DNA from: Actinobacteria bacterium casp-actino5
GTDB lineage: Bacteria > Actinomycetota > Acidimicrobiia > Acidimicrobiales > Ilumatobacteraceae
Direction: 5' to 3'
NCBI GenBank assembly: GCA_001510385.1
Contig: LFFE01000007.1
Location: forward strand, 124,001-188,000
DNA: 64,000 nucleotides
In this document: piece after piece, positions 40,761 to 49,969 of the stretch
How the letters are laid out: each line of letters opens with the position of its first letter
Numbering within the stretch: position 1 is the stretch's first letter
Made by a program: the position numbers and the translations under genes
Notes under the pieces: generated by a model
Database searches by the model: none
What the model saw: the letters and a program-made list of their open reading frames with translations, nothing else
What the model was told of the DNA's origin: nothing

Positions 40761-42037
40761 GCCTGTGATCCCCACAAGACATAGTCGTCACGCTCGGCAC
40801 CTACGCCGATAATTCTGACTGAGACGCCAACTTGCTCTTCGATCAAACGAATGAGCGCATGGGCCTGCAAGGGGAGATCATCTGAGGTCCTCGCATTTGT
40901 TGAATCACATTGCCAACCGGCAAGTTCTGTATACACCGGTTCGGCACGATCAAGCACTTCTGGCAGGTCGGGATAATTTGCGACCTCTTTGCCATCTATT
41001 CGATAACCGGTACAGACACGAATGGTCTCAAATGAATCAAGTACGTCTAATTTCGTGACAGCAAGTTCTGTCAGGCTGTTGAGACGAACGGCGTGGCGAA
41101 GCATCACACAGTCGAGCCATCCTGCACGACGACGACGCCCGGTCACGGTTCCGAATTCGCGACCAATATCAACGAGACGCTCGCCCAGTTCATCAGTGAG
41201 TTCAGTTGGGAATGGGCCTGCCCCAACTCGTGTGGTGTAGCTCTTCGTGATACCCACAACCCGATCGATATCGCGTGGTCCGAGCCCCGTGCCTGCACAA
41301 GCACCACCGGCCGTCGGATTGGACGAAGTCACATACGGGTAGGTGCCGTGATCAAGGTCGAGGAATGTCGCTTGGGCACCCTCAAGCAAGATTGCTGATC
41401 CATTGGCGAGCTCATCGTGCAGAAAGTTCACCGTGTCGCAGAGATATGGCTGCAGCCGCCTTCCGAGATCGGTGAACCGCGTAACCGTTTCGTCGACGTC
41501 GACAGGAACACCACCCGCCTGAGTGATGAGAACATTCTCTGATTCACATCGCTGACGAACAGCAGCTGCAAAAGAATCAATATCAGCAACCGCTCCTGCT
41601 TGGATTCCTACTCGCCGTGATTTGTCGGCGTAGGCAGGACCGATTCCTTTGAGCGTTGTACCGATTTTGTGATCGCCACGCGCCTCTTCGGCAAGAGCGT
41701 CATGGCTTTGGTGCCACGGGAAGATGAGGTGCGCTCGTGTTGACACTTTCAACTTGTCACAGTTGATTCCTCTCGATGTCAACGTGTCGATCTCGTTGAA
41801 CAATGTAGGGAGGTCAACAACCACACCATTTGCAATCACTGGCGTGACGCTGTCATAAAACACACCTGAAGGGGTCAACTGCAGCGCGTACTTCTCGTTG
41901 CCTACAACAACAGTGTGTCCGGCATTGTGGCCACCCTGATAGCGGGCAACAACAGGATGCTCTTTTGCGAGAAGGTCAATGACTTTGGCCTTGCCTTCGT
42001 CACCCCACTGGGCGCCGACGACGACGGTGACAGGCAT
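40757..42037 (-). CDS. purA: Adenylosuccinate synthetase
   Basis: 426 aa. GTP-dependent conversion of IMP and aspartate to adenylosuccinate. N-terminal GAQWGDEGKAKVIDLLA (usual GKGK is GKAK here), GGHNAGHTVVV, KGIGPAYADKSRR, EGAQATFLDLDHGTYPYVTSSNP and TGRRRRAGWLD. Coupled to purB by a four-base overlap. Both steps leading from IMP to AMP are thus in one operon. Confidence 0.97.
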   Translation of the reverse strand: MPVTVVVGAQWGDEGKAKVIDLLAKEHPVVARYQGGHNAGHTVVVGNEKYALQLTPSGVFYDSVTPVIANGVVVDLPTLFNEIDTLTSRGINCDKLKVSTRAHLIFPWHQSHDALAEEARGDHKIGTTLKGIGPAYADKSRRVGIQAGAVADIDSFAAAVRQRCESENVLITQAGGVPVDVDETVTRFTDLGRRLQPYLCDTVNFLHDELANGSAILLEGAQATFLDLDHGTYPYVTSSNPTAGGACAGTGLGPRDIDRVVGITKSYTTRVGAGPFPTELTDELGERLVDIGREFGTVTGRRRRAGWLDCVMLRHAVRLNSLTELAVTKLDVLDSFETIRVCTGYRIDGKEVANYPDLPEVLDRAEPVYTELAGWQCDSTNARTSDDLPLQAHALIRLIEEQVGVSVRIIGVGAERDDYVLWGSQA

Positions 42038-42118
42038 GCTTACGCTCCTTTACTGCCCGGACGGAACGTACCCTGATCGTAGTCGTTCATTCGCACGACT
42101 GCTCACGAAGCACATCAA

Positions 42119-42883
42119 CTACTTTGATTTTGCTTGCTCGGGTTGCTCTCGCAACTTGACTGGATTGTGAGATGTGCGACGGGTACCGATATTCAGGGTT
42201 TCTACGAATACCGAAAATGTCATTGCTGCGTAGATGTAGCCCTTCGGGATGTGCTCCCCGAACCCCTCAACGACAAGCGTGAACCCAATCAATAGTAAGA
42301 ATGCCAAGGCCAACATCTTCACCGATGGATGACGGTTCACGAACTGATAAATCGGACCGGATGCTGCAAGCATCACCAACACCGCAGCGACAATCGCAAT
42401 CACCATGACAGGAACCTGTTCGGTCATGCCAACCGCTGTAAACACCGAATCGAGCGAGAACACCACATCGAGCAACATGACTTGCGCGATAACTGCTCCG
42501 AAAGTCAACACTGCCGTTGAGCCATGCGTTTCACTGTCACCTTCGAGTTTGTGGTGAATTTCCTTCGTCGCCTTGTAAATCAGAAAGACACCCCCAGCGA
42601 GCAGGATGAGTTCCTTACCCGAGAAACTGAAATCTCGACCGAGGAATGAGAAGCCAAGTAATTCATCCTTCAGTGAAATAATCCATCCGATGCTGAGCAG
42701 CAGCAGCACTCGAATTCCACCAGCCGCAAGAAGACCTATTTGACGGGCCCGATCTTGCTGCTCTGCCGGCAACTTGGCCGCAAGGATGGAGATAAAGATG
42801 ACGTTGTCGACACCAAGCACAATCTCAAGCACGAGAAGTGCAACCAGAGCACTCCAAGCTGACGGATCACTCATCCAACTCAT
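42119..42883 (-). CDS. TerC-family membrane protein
   Basis: 254 aa, about seven membrane helices. Signature acidic helices LEIVLGVDNVIFISILA and DVVFSLDSVFTAVGM contain the Asp/Asn residues thought to bind metal ions. Members (TerC, Alx, YceF) are linked to tellurite resistance or Mn export during protein secretion; in this genome a metal ion role is likelier because no other ter genes are near. Single gene between purA and an SDR gene. Confidence 0.92.
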   Translation of the reverse strand: MSWMSDPSAWSALVALLVLEIVLGVDNVIFISILAAKLPAEQQDRARQIGLLAAGGIRVLLLLSIGWIISLKDELLGFSFLGRDFSFSGKELILLAGGVFLIYKATKEIHHKLEGDSETHGSTAVLTFGAVIAQVMLLDVVFSLDSVFTAVGMTEQVPVMVIAIVAAVLVMLAASGPIYQFVNRHPSVKMLALAFLLLIGFTLVVEGFGEHIPKGYIYAAMTFSVFVETLNIGTRRTSHNPVKLREQPEQAKSK

Positions 42884-42951
42884 ACGAGCACACTAGAACG
42901 CAGACGCTATAAACCCCGCGATTGGGCTTGCGAGTTAGGAAAAATCGAGAT

Positions 42952-43719
42952 TTACCCGGCGCTATACGCCATCGCACCATCGATACGAATAGTTGCTCCA
43001 CTCGTATAACTCGATGCATCACTTGCGAGATACAACGCAGCGCCAACGATCTCGTGAGCCTCGCCACCACGTTGTAAAGGAATCTCAGTTTTCGCCCGGG
43101 CGTCAAAGGCTTCGAGATCCCACGCCTTGGAGATATCGGTGAGGAATGGTCCGGGCATGATGACGTTGCAACGAACCTTCGGCCCAAATGCTCGCGCCAT
43201 GCCGGCGGTCATTGCATCGAGAGCAGCCTTGGCACCGGCGTACACCAACTCATGAGGTGTCGGGGCCACCGCAGCAATCGACGACACATTGATAATCGAG
43301 CCGCCATCTCCCGCTGCCATGCGGGTACCAATGAGGGAGGCCAATCGAAATGGACCTTTGAAGTTGACCCCCACAACCTTGTCAAACAACTCCTCACTCA
43401 CCTCCGCCAACGATGGATAGAGCGGCGACATGCCAGCGTTGTTGACCAACACATCGCAACGGCCAAACTCCGAGTACACAAGGCCTGCGAGCTCGTCGGC
43501 CTGCTCCCACCGGCCGGCATGGAACGCCGCCGCAACCGCTCGGCGTCCGGTGCGATCACGAACTTCTGAAGCAAGTTCCTCACAGGCTTCAATCTTTCGG
43601 CTGGCAATAAGAACATCTGCTCCATGTTCAGCAAATGCCAACACCATTTCACGGCCCAGCCCTCGGCTGCCACCGGTGACGAGTGCTACTCGCCCAGTGA
43701 GATCAAAACGGTTATCCAT
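42952..43719 (-). CDS. Short-chain dehydrogenase/reductase
   Basis: 255 aa from the ATG at 43719, favoured by GGAGG five bases upstream over the one at 43731. Rossmann motif VTGGSRGLGREM, NNAG structural motif in VLVNNAGMSP, catalytic Ser in NVSSIAAV and YxxxK in VYAGAK, then PGPFLTD and a C-terminal SYTSGATIRIDGAMAY. The last part suggests a typical 3-oxoacyl reductase-like or sugar/alcohol dehydrogenase SDR. Substrate unknown. Confidence 0.92.
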   Translation of the reverse strand: MDNRFDLTGRVALVTGGSRGLGREMVLAFAEHGADVLIASRKIEACEELASEVRDRTGRRAVAAAFHAGRWEQADELAGLVYSEFGRCDVLVNNAGMSPLYPSLAEVSEELFDKVVGVNFKGPFRLASLIGTRMAAGDGGSIINVSSIAAVAPTPHELVYAGAKAALDAMTAGMARAFGPKVRCNVIMPGPFLTDISKAWDLEAFDARAKTEIPLQRGGEAHEIVGAALYLASDASSYTSGATIRIDGAMAYSAG

Positions 43720-43779
43720 TACTGCCTCCATTGCACTAACGCTGTTCTTTCACCGTAATCGCAACCAGTTGTCAACTCG

Positions 43780-44328
43780 TTGGTGTGGAATGTGATCTCA
43801 TCTTTCGGCGTTGTAACAACTGTGACCGAAACCCCATCTGACCGCCTCACTCCTCCCTCAGGTAAGGGCGCTCGTGTCGTATTCGATGTCCACCGAGATG
43901 TTGCGCTTGACCCCGAAACCACCTGGGAAGCGCTGATCGATTGGGCTGGTCATGGCGATTGGGTTCCGTTGACCCACGTCGATGTTGACGTCAAGAACCC
44001 CAATCTCTTCACCGCATGGTCGGGGCCTGGGGCATCTGGCTGGGGCAGACGCCTCGCCCTTGAGGACCGGATGCAAGCCATCACCACTGAATTCGACGCT
44101 GGTTACGGACACTGTGTTGTTCACAAACTTGGCCCGTCGCTGAAAGGGGTTGCTGAGCTCACCATTACTCCGGGACCTGCACCCGGTACGACCTCAATTC
44201 ATTGGCACGAGAACGTGACAGTTCGTCGTCTGCCGAAGTTCCTCAGTTCGCTTACCGGGAAAATCAGTGCCGCCCTCTTCAACATGGCGCTCGGACGCAT
44301 GGAGAAGTGGGCAAATCGGAAACACTAG
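43780..44328 (+). CDS. SRPBCC-family (START-like) protein
   Basis: Up to 182 aa; start uncertain among TTG 43780, GTG 43792 and GTG 43822. The folded domain begins near VVFDVHRDVALDPETTWEALIDWAGHGDWVP, followed by beta strands and a C-terminal long helix (ISAALFNMALGRMEKWANRK), the helix-grip fold that binds hydrophobic ligands. Ends 60 bp before an NADP-dependent oxidoreductase gene on the same strand. Ligand unknown. Confidence 0.78.
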   Translation: MVWNVISSFGVVTTVTETPSDRLTPPSGKGARVVFDVHRDVALDPETTWEALIDWAGHGDWVPLTHVDVDVKNPNLFTAWSGPGASGWGRRLALEDRMQAITTEFDAGYGHCVVHKLGPSLKGVAELTITPGPAPGTTSIHWHENVTVRRLPKFLSSLTGKISAALFNMALGRMEKWANRKH

Positions 44329-44388
44329 CCAAATGTGGAGTTCAACTTCTCCGCGAATCTTTCCGCGAAATGTGATTGAGGAGTTCCA

Positions 44389-45327
44389 ATGGTCAAAGTG
44401 ATTGGCGTCGATGAATTCGGCGGCCCCGAGATGTTGAAGGCATTCGACATTCCTGCGCGTCCGGTTGGTGCCGGACAGGTGCGCGTTGAAGTTGGCGCTG
44501 CCGCAGTGAGCCCAACCGACACGATTCACCGATCAGGTGGCCGTGCCGAGTTGCTCCAGAAGGACCCACCTCCGTACGTACCGGGAATGGATATTGCTGG
44601 CACCGTGAGCGAAGTTGCAGAGGGCGTCGATCACTTAGCCGTTGGTGATGCAGTGATGGGTATCGTTGCGCCAACAGCCTCCCATGGTGGATATTCGGCT
44701 TCGATAGTCCTGCCAGCGCGATCAGTGGCCCACTCACCACACGGTGCATCAGTTGCCGAAGCAAGCACGCTCCCCATGAACGGACTCACGGCTCAATACG
44801 CCCTTGACTTGTTGAACCTGCCCGAGGGGTCCGTGCTCGCAGTCACCGGCGCAGCCGGCGCATTTGGTGGATACATGGTGCAACTTGGTGTTCACCGGGG
44901 CCTGCACGTCATCGCCGATTCATCGGAAGCCGATGAAGCCCTTGTTCGATCGCTCGGCGCTCACGAAATTGTTCGTCGAGGTGTCAATGTCGCCGAGAGG
45001 ATCCGAGCCCTCGTTCCTGACGGCGTCGATGGCCTGGCAGATGGGTCAATCCAAAATGAACAAGTTTTAGGAGCGGTGCGCGACAACGGCGGTTTCGCAA
45101 CTGTTCGTGGATGGCAAGGCCCATCTGAACGAGGAATCACATTGCATCAGGTGTGGGTGCGCGAATACGCAACAGAACTTGAAAAGCTCGATGAATTGCG
45201 TGACCTCGTCGAAGCCGGCGAGGTCACTCTCCGGGTTGCGGCGACATTTCCCGCTGACCAGGCATCTGAAGCCCATCGGCTGCTTGAGGCGGGCGGCACT
45301 CGAGGTCGCTGCGTCATCACGTTCTAA
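44389..45327 (+). CDS. NADP-dependent quinone oxidoreductase-like protein
   Basis: 312 aa, medium-chain dehydrogenase/reductase without zinc. GAAAVSPTDTIHRSGGR, PPYVPGMDIAGTV and the nucleotide-binding loop VTGAAGAFGGYMVQLG followed by IADSSEADEALVRSLGA. Second MDR in the window (the other at 13.1-14.1 kb is PIG3-like and only distantly similar). One base separates it from the following PPOX-type gene, forming a small redox operon. Confidence 0.9.
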   Translation: MVKVIGVDEFGGPEMLKAFDIPARPVGAGQVRVEVGAAAVSPTDTIHRSGGRAELLQKDPPPYVPGMDIAGTVSEVAEGVDHLAVGDAVMGIVAPTASHGGYSASIVLPARSVAHSPHGASVAEASTLPMNGLTAQYALDLLNLPEGSVLAVTGAAGAFGGYMVQLGVHRGLHVIADSSEADEALVRSLGAHEIVRRGVNVAERIRALVPDGVDGLADGSIQNEQVLGAVRDNGGFATVRGWQGPSERGITLHQVWVREYATELEKLDELRDLVEAGEVTLRVAATFPADQASEAHRLLEAGGTRGRCVITF

Positions 45328-45328
45328 G

Positions 45329-45712
45329 ATGGCCAACCTGTCAGCACGGGATGCATGGCTGGCGACCCAGCACAGAGACGGTTCGCCACATCTCGTTCCG
45401 ATCTGGTTTGTGGCCTTAGGTGTTGAATCCATTTGGATTGCTACCGGCAGGGACAGCACGAAAGTTGCCAACATCACACGAAATAACACGGTGTCAGTTG
45501 GCTTTCCCGCAGAAGGCGACGTGAAAGGTGACGCCGTGGTAGCCGGTATCGCCAACCTTCACGACCAAGCACCATCAGCGGTTCTTGATCTCTTTGTTGC
45601 AAAGTACGACTGGTATCCCGGCCCAGAACCCGACGCAGATGTTGGTGAATTGCAATTCATCGAGATCACACCACGCCGTTGGATCATGGGTTCATCGGTC
45701 TCGAACGACTAA
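45329..45712 (+). CDS. PPOX-class F420/FMN split-barrel protein
   Basis: 127 aa from the ATG at 45329, immediately after the previous stop. Split beta-barrel: SARDAWLATQHRDGSPHLVPIWFVALGVESIWIATGRDSTKVANITRNNTVSVGF is the common flavin/F420-binding half, and the C-terminus ends LQFIEITPRRWIMG. Likely a deazaflavin- or FMN-dependent reductase. A longer open frame runs back into the MDR gene but is unsupported. Confidence 0.85.
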   Translation: MANLSARDAWLATQHRDGSPHLVPIWFVALGVESIWIATGRDSTKVANITRNNTVSVGFPAEGDVKGDAVVAGIANLHDQAPSAVLDLFVAKYDWYPGPEPDADVGELQFIEITPRRWIMGSSVSND

Positions 45713-45721
45713 ACACTCTCT

Positions 45722-46630
45722 GTGATCAACGACCGGTTTGGAGCCCGACAAACATTCGCGTCGACCGCTCCATGGCTATTCGTGTTCTTGTGGAGCACCG
45801 GGTTCATCGTTGCTCGATACGCAACAAACGACGCCGACCCGCTGTCATTTCTTGCGGCTCGACTCTTCATCGCAGCTCTCATACTCGGTGCAATCGCCTT
45901 CATCTCAGGCGCACCGCGCGCTTCAGCGAGCGAATCAAAATGGTCGATCGTTGTTGGGCTTGGAATTCATGCGACCTATCTCGGCGGCGTCTTCATCGCC
46001 ATCGACCTTGGACTGCCATCGGGTGTCGGAGCGCTCGTCGGAGGTTTGCACCCGGTCATCACCGCAGTTGCCGGCGGAGCGCTTCTTGGTGAGTACCTCA
46101 CTTCACGGCAATGGCTCGGGGTTGTGCTCGGCTTCAGTGGAGTCGTTCTCGTCGTGATCGAAAGGCTCACCAACGACGCTCTTCATCTCCCGCTGCGAGC
46201 AGTAATTGCAGTTTCAATTGCCACACTCGGCATGTCAGTTGGCACGCTCATCCAGCGTCAGCGATGTGCCTCAACCCCGCTGCTATGGGGATCAGCAGTG
46301 CAGTACTCGGGCTCGGCAATAGCGCTCGCATTTGCCGCAGCGTTGTCGGGTCAAACAACACTGAACTTGACCTCAAACACGATCTGGTCTCTCGTGTGGT
46401 CAATCGGTGTGCTGTCAATAACTGCGGTGCTGACGATGCTGTGGTTGCTGCAACACAGAGCTGCAGCCAGCGTGTCAAGCTTGTTCTTCCTCGTGCCAGC
46501 ACTTTCAGCAGTCGAGGCCGCCATGTTGTTCAACGAACAACTCAATGCAATTGCGATCGCTGGATTTGTCGTCACAATTATTGGCGTCGCGCTCGTTACT
46601 CGCGCACCAGCCAACGCCACCGAAAGTTAA
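45722..46630 (+). CDS. EamA-family (DMT) transporter
   Basis: 302 aa, ten membrane helices in two repeated halves. N-terminal PWLFVFLWSTGFIVARYATNDADPLSFLAARL and the second-half VSSLFFLVPALSAVEAAMLFNEQL are typical EamA repeats. Members export amino acids or other metabolites. GTG start nine bases past the PPOX gene. Its end overlaps the opposing serine hydrolase by four bases. Confidence 0.9.
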   Translation: MINDRFGARQTFASTAPWLFVFLWSTGFIVARYATNDADPLSFLAARLFIAALILGAIAFISGAPRASASESKWSIVVGLGIHATYLGGVFIAIDLGLPSGVGALVGGLHPVITAVAGGALLGEYLTSRQWLGVVLGFSGVVLVVIERLTNDALHLPLRAVIAVSIATLGMSVGTLIQRQRCASTPLLWGSAVQYSGSAIALAFAAALSGQTTLNLTSNTIWSLVWSIGVLSITAVLTMLWLLQHRAAASVSSLFFLVPALSAVEAAMLFNEQLNAIAIAGFVVTIIGVALVTRAPANATES

Positions 46631-47763
46631 GAAACTACGGCGAGAGCCGCAGACACGAGTGAGTGCCCTCGGTCATCGGCCAGAAGGCCTTCATCCATTC
46701 GGTTCATCACATACGCAACGGTCATCTCGTTGTCAAGATCGTTCACCACCATGGAGCCCCCATAACCGCACCAGAAGCAGACCCTTCGATCGGGCAAATA
46801 GGAAGCGGTTTCATTCGGGAGTCCATATCCGAGACCAAATTTGACCGGGATTTGTAATACGAGATCGAAACCATCGGCCTGTACTCTGAACACCTCTTCA
46901 ACCGCATCTGAAGACATCACCCGAGTGGCGCCCATCTTGCCCATCGTCGAGATCAGACTCTGTGCCTGAGCAACACTTCTTGCATTCCCATGCCCGTTTG
47001 CTGCAGGAATATCGGCTCGTCGCCATTCATCTCGTCCGGCATATTCAGCGAGCACACGGGGCCCAGTGAACGTCTTGATTGCTGGATGATCTCGACCCAG
47101 TGCGCGCAGATCATTGTTGGGTGGAGGAGGTGGTGTCAATGTTGCAACGCGAGCAAATTCGCTCTCGGGCAAACCAATGTGGAAGTCAACACCAAACGGC
47201 TCAGCAATTTCCGTTCGGAAGAATTCGCCCAGCTTCATCGCCGTAATTCGACGAACAACCTCACCAACAAGGTGACCCTGGTTCATTGCGTGGTAGCCCG
47301 ACTGAGATCCCGGCTCCCACCACGGTGCTTGGGTGGCAAGCTTTGCGGTGCTCGATTCCCAATCAAACACGTCATCGACTGTCACGGGCTTGTCCCATCC
47401 AGATACTCCAGATGTATGACCAAGAAAATGGCGAACCAGAACCTTCTCTTTGCCATTCTGCGCAAACTCTGGCCAATACGTCGCAACTGGCGCATCGACA
47501 TCGAGCAACCCTCGGTCAACGAGTAGTAGTGCACTTAATGCCATCATCGTTTTCGTCGTCGACCACACATTCACGATGGTGTTGCGTTCCCAAGGAGCAG
47601 GATTATTCGCAGCGACCGTGCCACCCCACATGTCGACAACGAGCTCGCCACCCAGCATGACGGCAACACTCGCTCCTGTATCAGCCCCAGAGTCAAGGTT
47701 TGAAGAAAGAATTTCCTGCAATGTCTCAAATCGCCGGTCACATATTCCGCTAATCTCTGCCAT
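46627..47763 (-). CDS. Serine hydrolase, beta-lactamase/EstB-like family
   Basis: 378 aa from the ATG at 47763, with AAGGG seven bases upstream. Catalytic Ser and Lys in VWSTTKTMMALSALL (SxxK), Tyr in SGYHAMNQG (YxN), HTSG motif in FLGHTSGVSGW, and C-terminal YGGSMVVNDLDNEMTVAYVMNRM. Class C beta-lactamase fold used by esterases and D-peptidases. No signal peptide, so probably a cytoplasmic esterase. Confidence 0.9.
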   Translation of the reverse strand: MAEISGICDRRFETLQEILSSNLDSGADTGASVAVMLGGELVVDMWGGTVAANNPAPWERNTIVNVWSTTKTMMALSALLLVDRGLLDVDAPVATYWPEFAQNGKEKVLVRHFLGHTSGVSGWDKPVTVDDVFDWESSTAKLATQAPWWEPGSQSGYHAMNQGHLVGEVVRRITAMKLGEFFRTEIAEPFGVDFHIGLPESEFARVATLTPPPPPNNDLRALGRDHPAIKTFTGPRVLAEYAGRDEWRRADIPAANGHGNARSVAQAQSLISTMGKMGATRVMSSDAVEEVFRVQADGFDLVLQIPVKFGLGYGLPNETASYLPDRRVCFWCGYGGSMVVNDLDNEMTVAYVMNRMDEGLLADDRGHSLVSAALAVVS

Positions 47764-47822
47764 CTCATGCCCTTCTCGTGAATTGATGATCCGAGAACGT
47801 ATCAGGTCGTTTTCACAGGCGA

Positions 47823-48566
47823 TCACCGCACGGAATCAATGAAAAGAGTGATGAGCGGCGCAATAACTAACGCCGGCAGCATGTCAGCAACACGAATTTC
47901 TTTGACTTGCAAAAGGCGAATTCCGATCCCGAGGAGAAGGACACCTCCTGCGGCTGTCATGGCTGAAATCAACGCATCAGGCATGAAACTTCCGAAGACA
48001 ACCCCAAGAACGGTAAGGGCGCCCTGAACGACAGCGACAGTTACTGCGGAGAACATGACACCAACGCCGAGTGATGCTGCAAATGCCATCGCTGCGAACA
48101 GGTCGAGCGATGATTTCAACACGAGTTGATCGATACCGGTGCCTAAGCCATCGCTCAGTGATCCGAGGATCGTGAGTGGACCGACGCAAAAGAGCAACGA
48201 CGCACTGACATACCCCTCGACAAACCGAGCGCGATCTTCGTCACCTGCGTCTCCGCCAAATCGTTCCTGCAGGCGGGCACCCACCCCATTTAGTCGCGTC
48301 TCTATTCCCAACGATGACCCCAACATTCCACCAAGCACCACGGCGCCGAGTACGACAATCAGTGTCCATTCAGACCCAACGACGTCAATAAACGAATTGT
48401 CACCGATCGACATCACATTCAACGCCCCGACCACCAAGGTGATCAGTCCTAATCCGTTAGTCACCGTTTCACGAGTGACTGAAGAAAGCCGGTTACCAAT
48501 GAGGAGCCCCATGGTTGAACCAACGATCACTGCAACGATGTTGATCATCGTTCCGAGGCCGATCAT
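47823..48566 (-). CDS. DUF554 family membrane protein
   Basis: 247 aa, about seven helices. The pattern GTMINIVAVIVGSTMGLLIGNRL, FVEGYVSASLLFCVGPLTILGSLSDGL and SLDLFAAMAFAASLGVGVMFSA matches DUF554 proteins, possible transporters of unknown substrate. Minus-strand neighbours are GNAT upstream (nine bases) and the serine hydrolase downstream. Confidence 0.88.
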   Translation of the reverse strand: MIGLGTMINIVAVIVGSTMGLLIGNRLSSVTRETVTNGLGLITLVVGALNVMSIGDNSFIDVVGSEWTLIVVLGAVVLGGMLGSSLGIETRLNGVGARLQERFGGDAGDEDRARFVEGYVSASLLFCVGPLTILGSLSDGLGTGIDQLVLKSSLDLFAAMAFAASLGVGVMFSAVTVAVVQGALTVLGVVFGSFMPDALISAMTAAGGVLLLGIGIRLLQVKEIRVADMLPALVIAPLITLFIDSVR

Positions 48567-48575
48567 TGCGACCTC

Positions 48576-49040
48576 CTACAAACCGAAGCGATACAAGTTG
48601 GTCTCGTACGGCTCAAAGCCCAACCGCTGATACAACCGGTTGGCAGCCTCACGCGATGAACGACTAGTAAGGCTCACATTCTTCGCTCCCCGCTGGCGTG
48701 CCTCGTCGATTGCCGCAAGATTCAGTGCTTCACCAACACCAAGGCCTCTCGCGGATTCGTCGACTACAACATCTTCGATCCATGCTTTGAGACCGGTGGG
48801 GATGCGATAGAACGCAAGCGTCAGGCTTCCGACAACCGAACGCTCACCATCTGTTTCGACTTCCGCAATGAAAAGCGCCGAATTTGGGTTGTCGATGATC
48901 GACAACAATTCAGCCGATGTGGGTGCCGGAGACGATGACGACAGTTGCGGGATAAGCCGAGAAAACGACTCAACAAGATCGTCGTTGACCTCAGTCGCTG
49001 CTCGTACAGAAATTGTCACATCGGTAACGGTATCTGACAT
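48576..49040 (-). CDS. GNAT-family N-acetyltransferase
   Basis: 154 aa. Acetyl-CoA pocket in IEDVVVDESARGLGVGEALNLAAIDEARQRGAKNVSLTSR and RLYQRLGFEPYETNLYRF. Acts on an unknown amine. Nine bases upstream of the DUF554 gene; divergent from the PAC2 gene with 29 bp between the starts. Confidence 0.9.
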   Translation of the reverse strand: MSDTVTDVTISVRAATEVNDDLVESFSRLIPQLSSSSPAPTSAELLSIIDNPNSALFIAEVETDGERSVVGSLTLAFYRIPTGLKAWIEDVVVDESARGLGVGEALNLAAIDEARQRGAKNVSLTSRSSREAANRLYQRLGFEPYETNLYRFGL

Positions 49041-49069
49041 CTCATGCCAGCGGTAGCCTCTGTGGTGTC

Positions 49070-49954
49070 ATGGATTCAGACACCAGACATATTCGCTGGC
49101 ACGCCGAACCAGAACTCACCAATCCCGTGATGCTCGTTGCGTTCACTGGATGGAATGATGCTGGAGATGCCGCTTCAACCGCCGTTCGTACGCTGATCGA
49201 GACGAGCGGGGCAGAAGCTCTTGCTGACATTGATCCTGAAGCATTTACCGATTTTGCAACGGTGAGACCGTATGTTCGTCTCGACGAACAACAGCGCCGA
49301 AATATTGTCTGGCCAACGGTCGGGGTATGGTCGGCGTCTCTTCCAGGTTCAGATGTGATCTTTGTCCTTGGCCCTGAACCAGCATTGCGTTGGAAGACGT
49401 TCGCATCGCAAGTCGTAGGGATTGCCGAGAAGTACTCAAGTCCGCTTGTGATCAGCCTCGGTGCGTTGCTCGCTGATGTTCCTCATACCCGTCCCGTCCA
49501 TGTATTTGGCAGCGCGGGAGATGATGAACTGATTTCGAGGTTTGACCTAGAGCGATCGCGATATGAGGGGCCGACCGGAATCGTTGGTGTTGTCCAACAC
49601 GCACTCACGACTGCAGGATTCTCAGGGGCGTCACTGTGGGCGGCTGTTCCCGGCTACGCCTCGCAGGTTCCTTCACCAAAAGCAGCCGTAGCGCTCATTG
49701 AACGTGCGAGCACCATGATGGGCACACCTGCACCGATTGGAGAACTCGCCGCTGAAGCAGACGATTACGATGCTCGCGTTGAAGCTTTGATCTCTGACGA
49801 TGATGATCTTGTCATTCACATTGAACAACTCGAATCAATCGTTGACGACATGGAAGATGACCAAGATTCGAGTGGTCCGATCGATCTCTCCGAGTCAGAT
49901 GACCTTCTCAACGAAGTCGAACACTTCCTTCGCGAACGGGATAACGAGAACTAG
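49070..49954 (+). CDS. PAC2 family protein
   Basis: 294 aa. PAC2 fold, related to proteasome assembly chaperones: NPVMLVAFTGWNDAGDAASTAV, FVLGPEPALRWKTFASQVVGIAE, ALLADVPHTRPVHVFG, ALTTAGFSGASLWAAVPGYAS. Ends in an acidic low-complexity tail (DDMEDDQDSSGP) rich in Asp/Glu. Actinobacteria often have one; direct function is unclear and no proteasome genes are present here. Confidence 0.9.
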   Translation: MDSDTRHIRWHAEPELTNPVMLVAFTGWNDAGDAASTAVRTLIETSGAEALADIDPEAFTDFATVRPYVRLDEQQRRNIVWPTVGVWSASLPGSDVIFVLGPEPALRWKTFASQVVGIAEKYSSPLVISLGALLADVPHTRPVHVFGSAGDDELISRFDLERSRYEGPTGIVGVVQHALTTAGFSGASLWAAVPGYASQVPSPKAAVALIERASTMMGTPAPIGELAAEADDYDARVEALISDDDDLVIHIEQLESIVDDMEDDQDSSGPIDLSESDDLLNEVEHFLRERDNEN

Positions 49955-49969
49955 CTCATCGAGTGGTAG

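Noticed and set aside
46111-46662. 183-codon frame overlapping the EamA transporter gene
   Set aside because: Different frame of the same DNA, without membrane helices or motifs, while the transporter frame has a clean ten-helix pattern.
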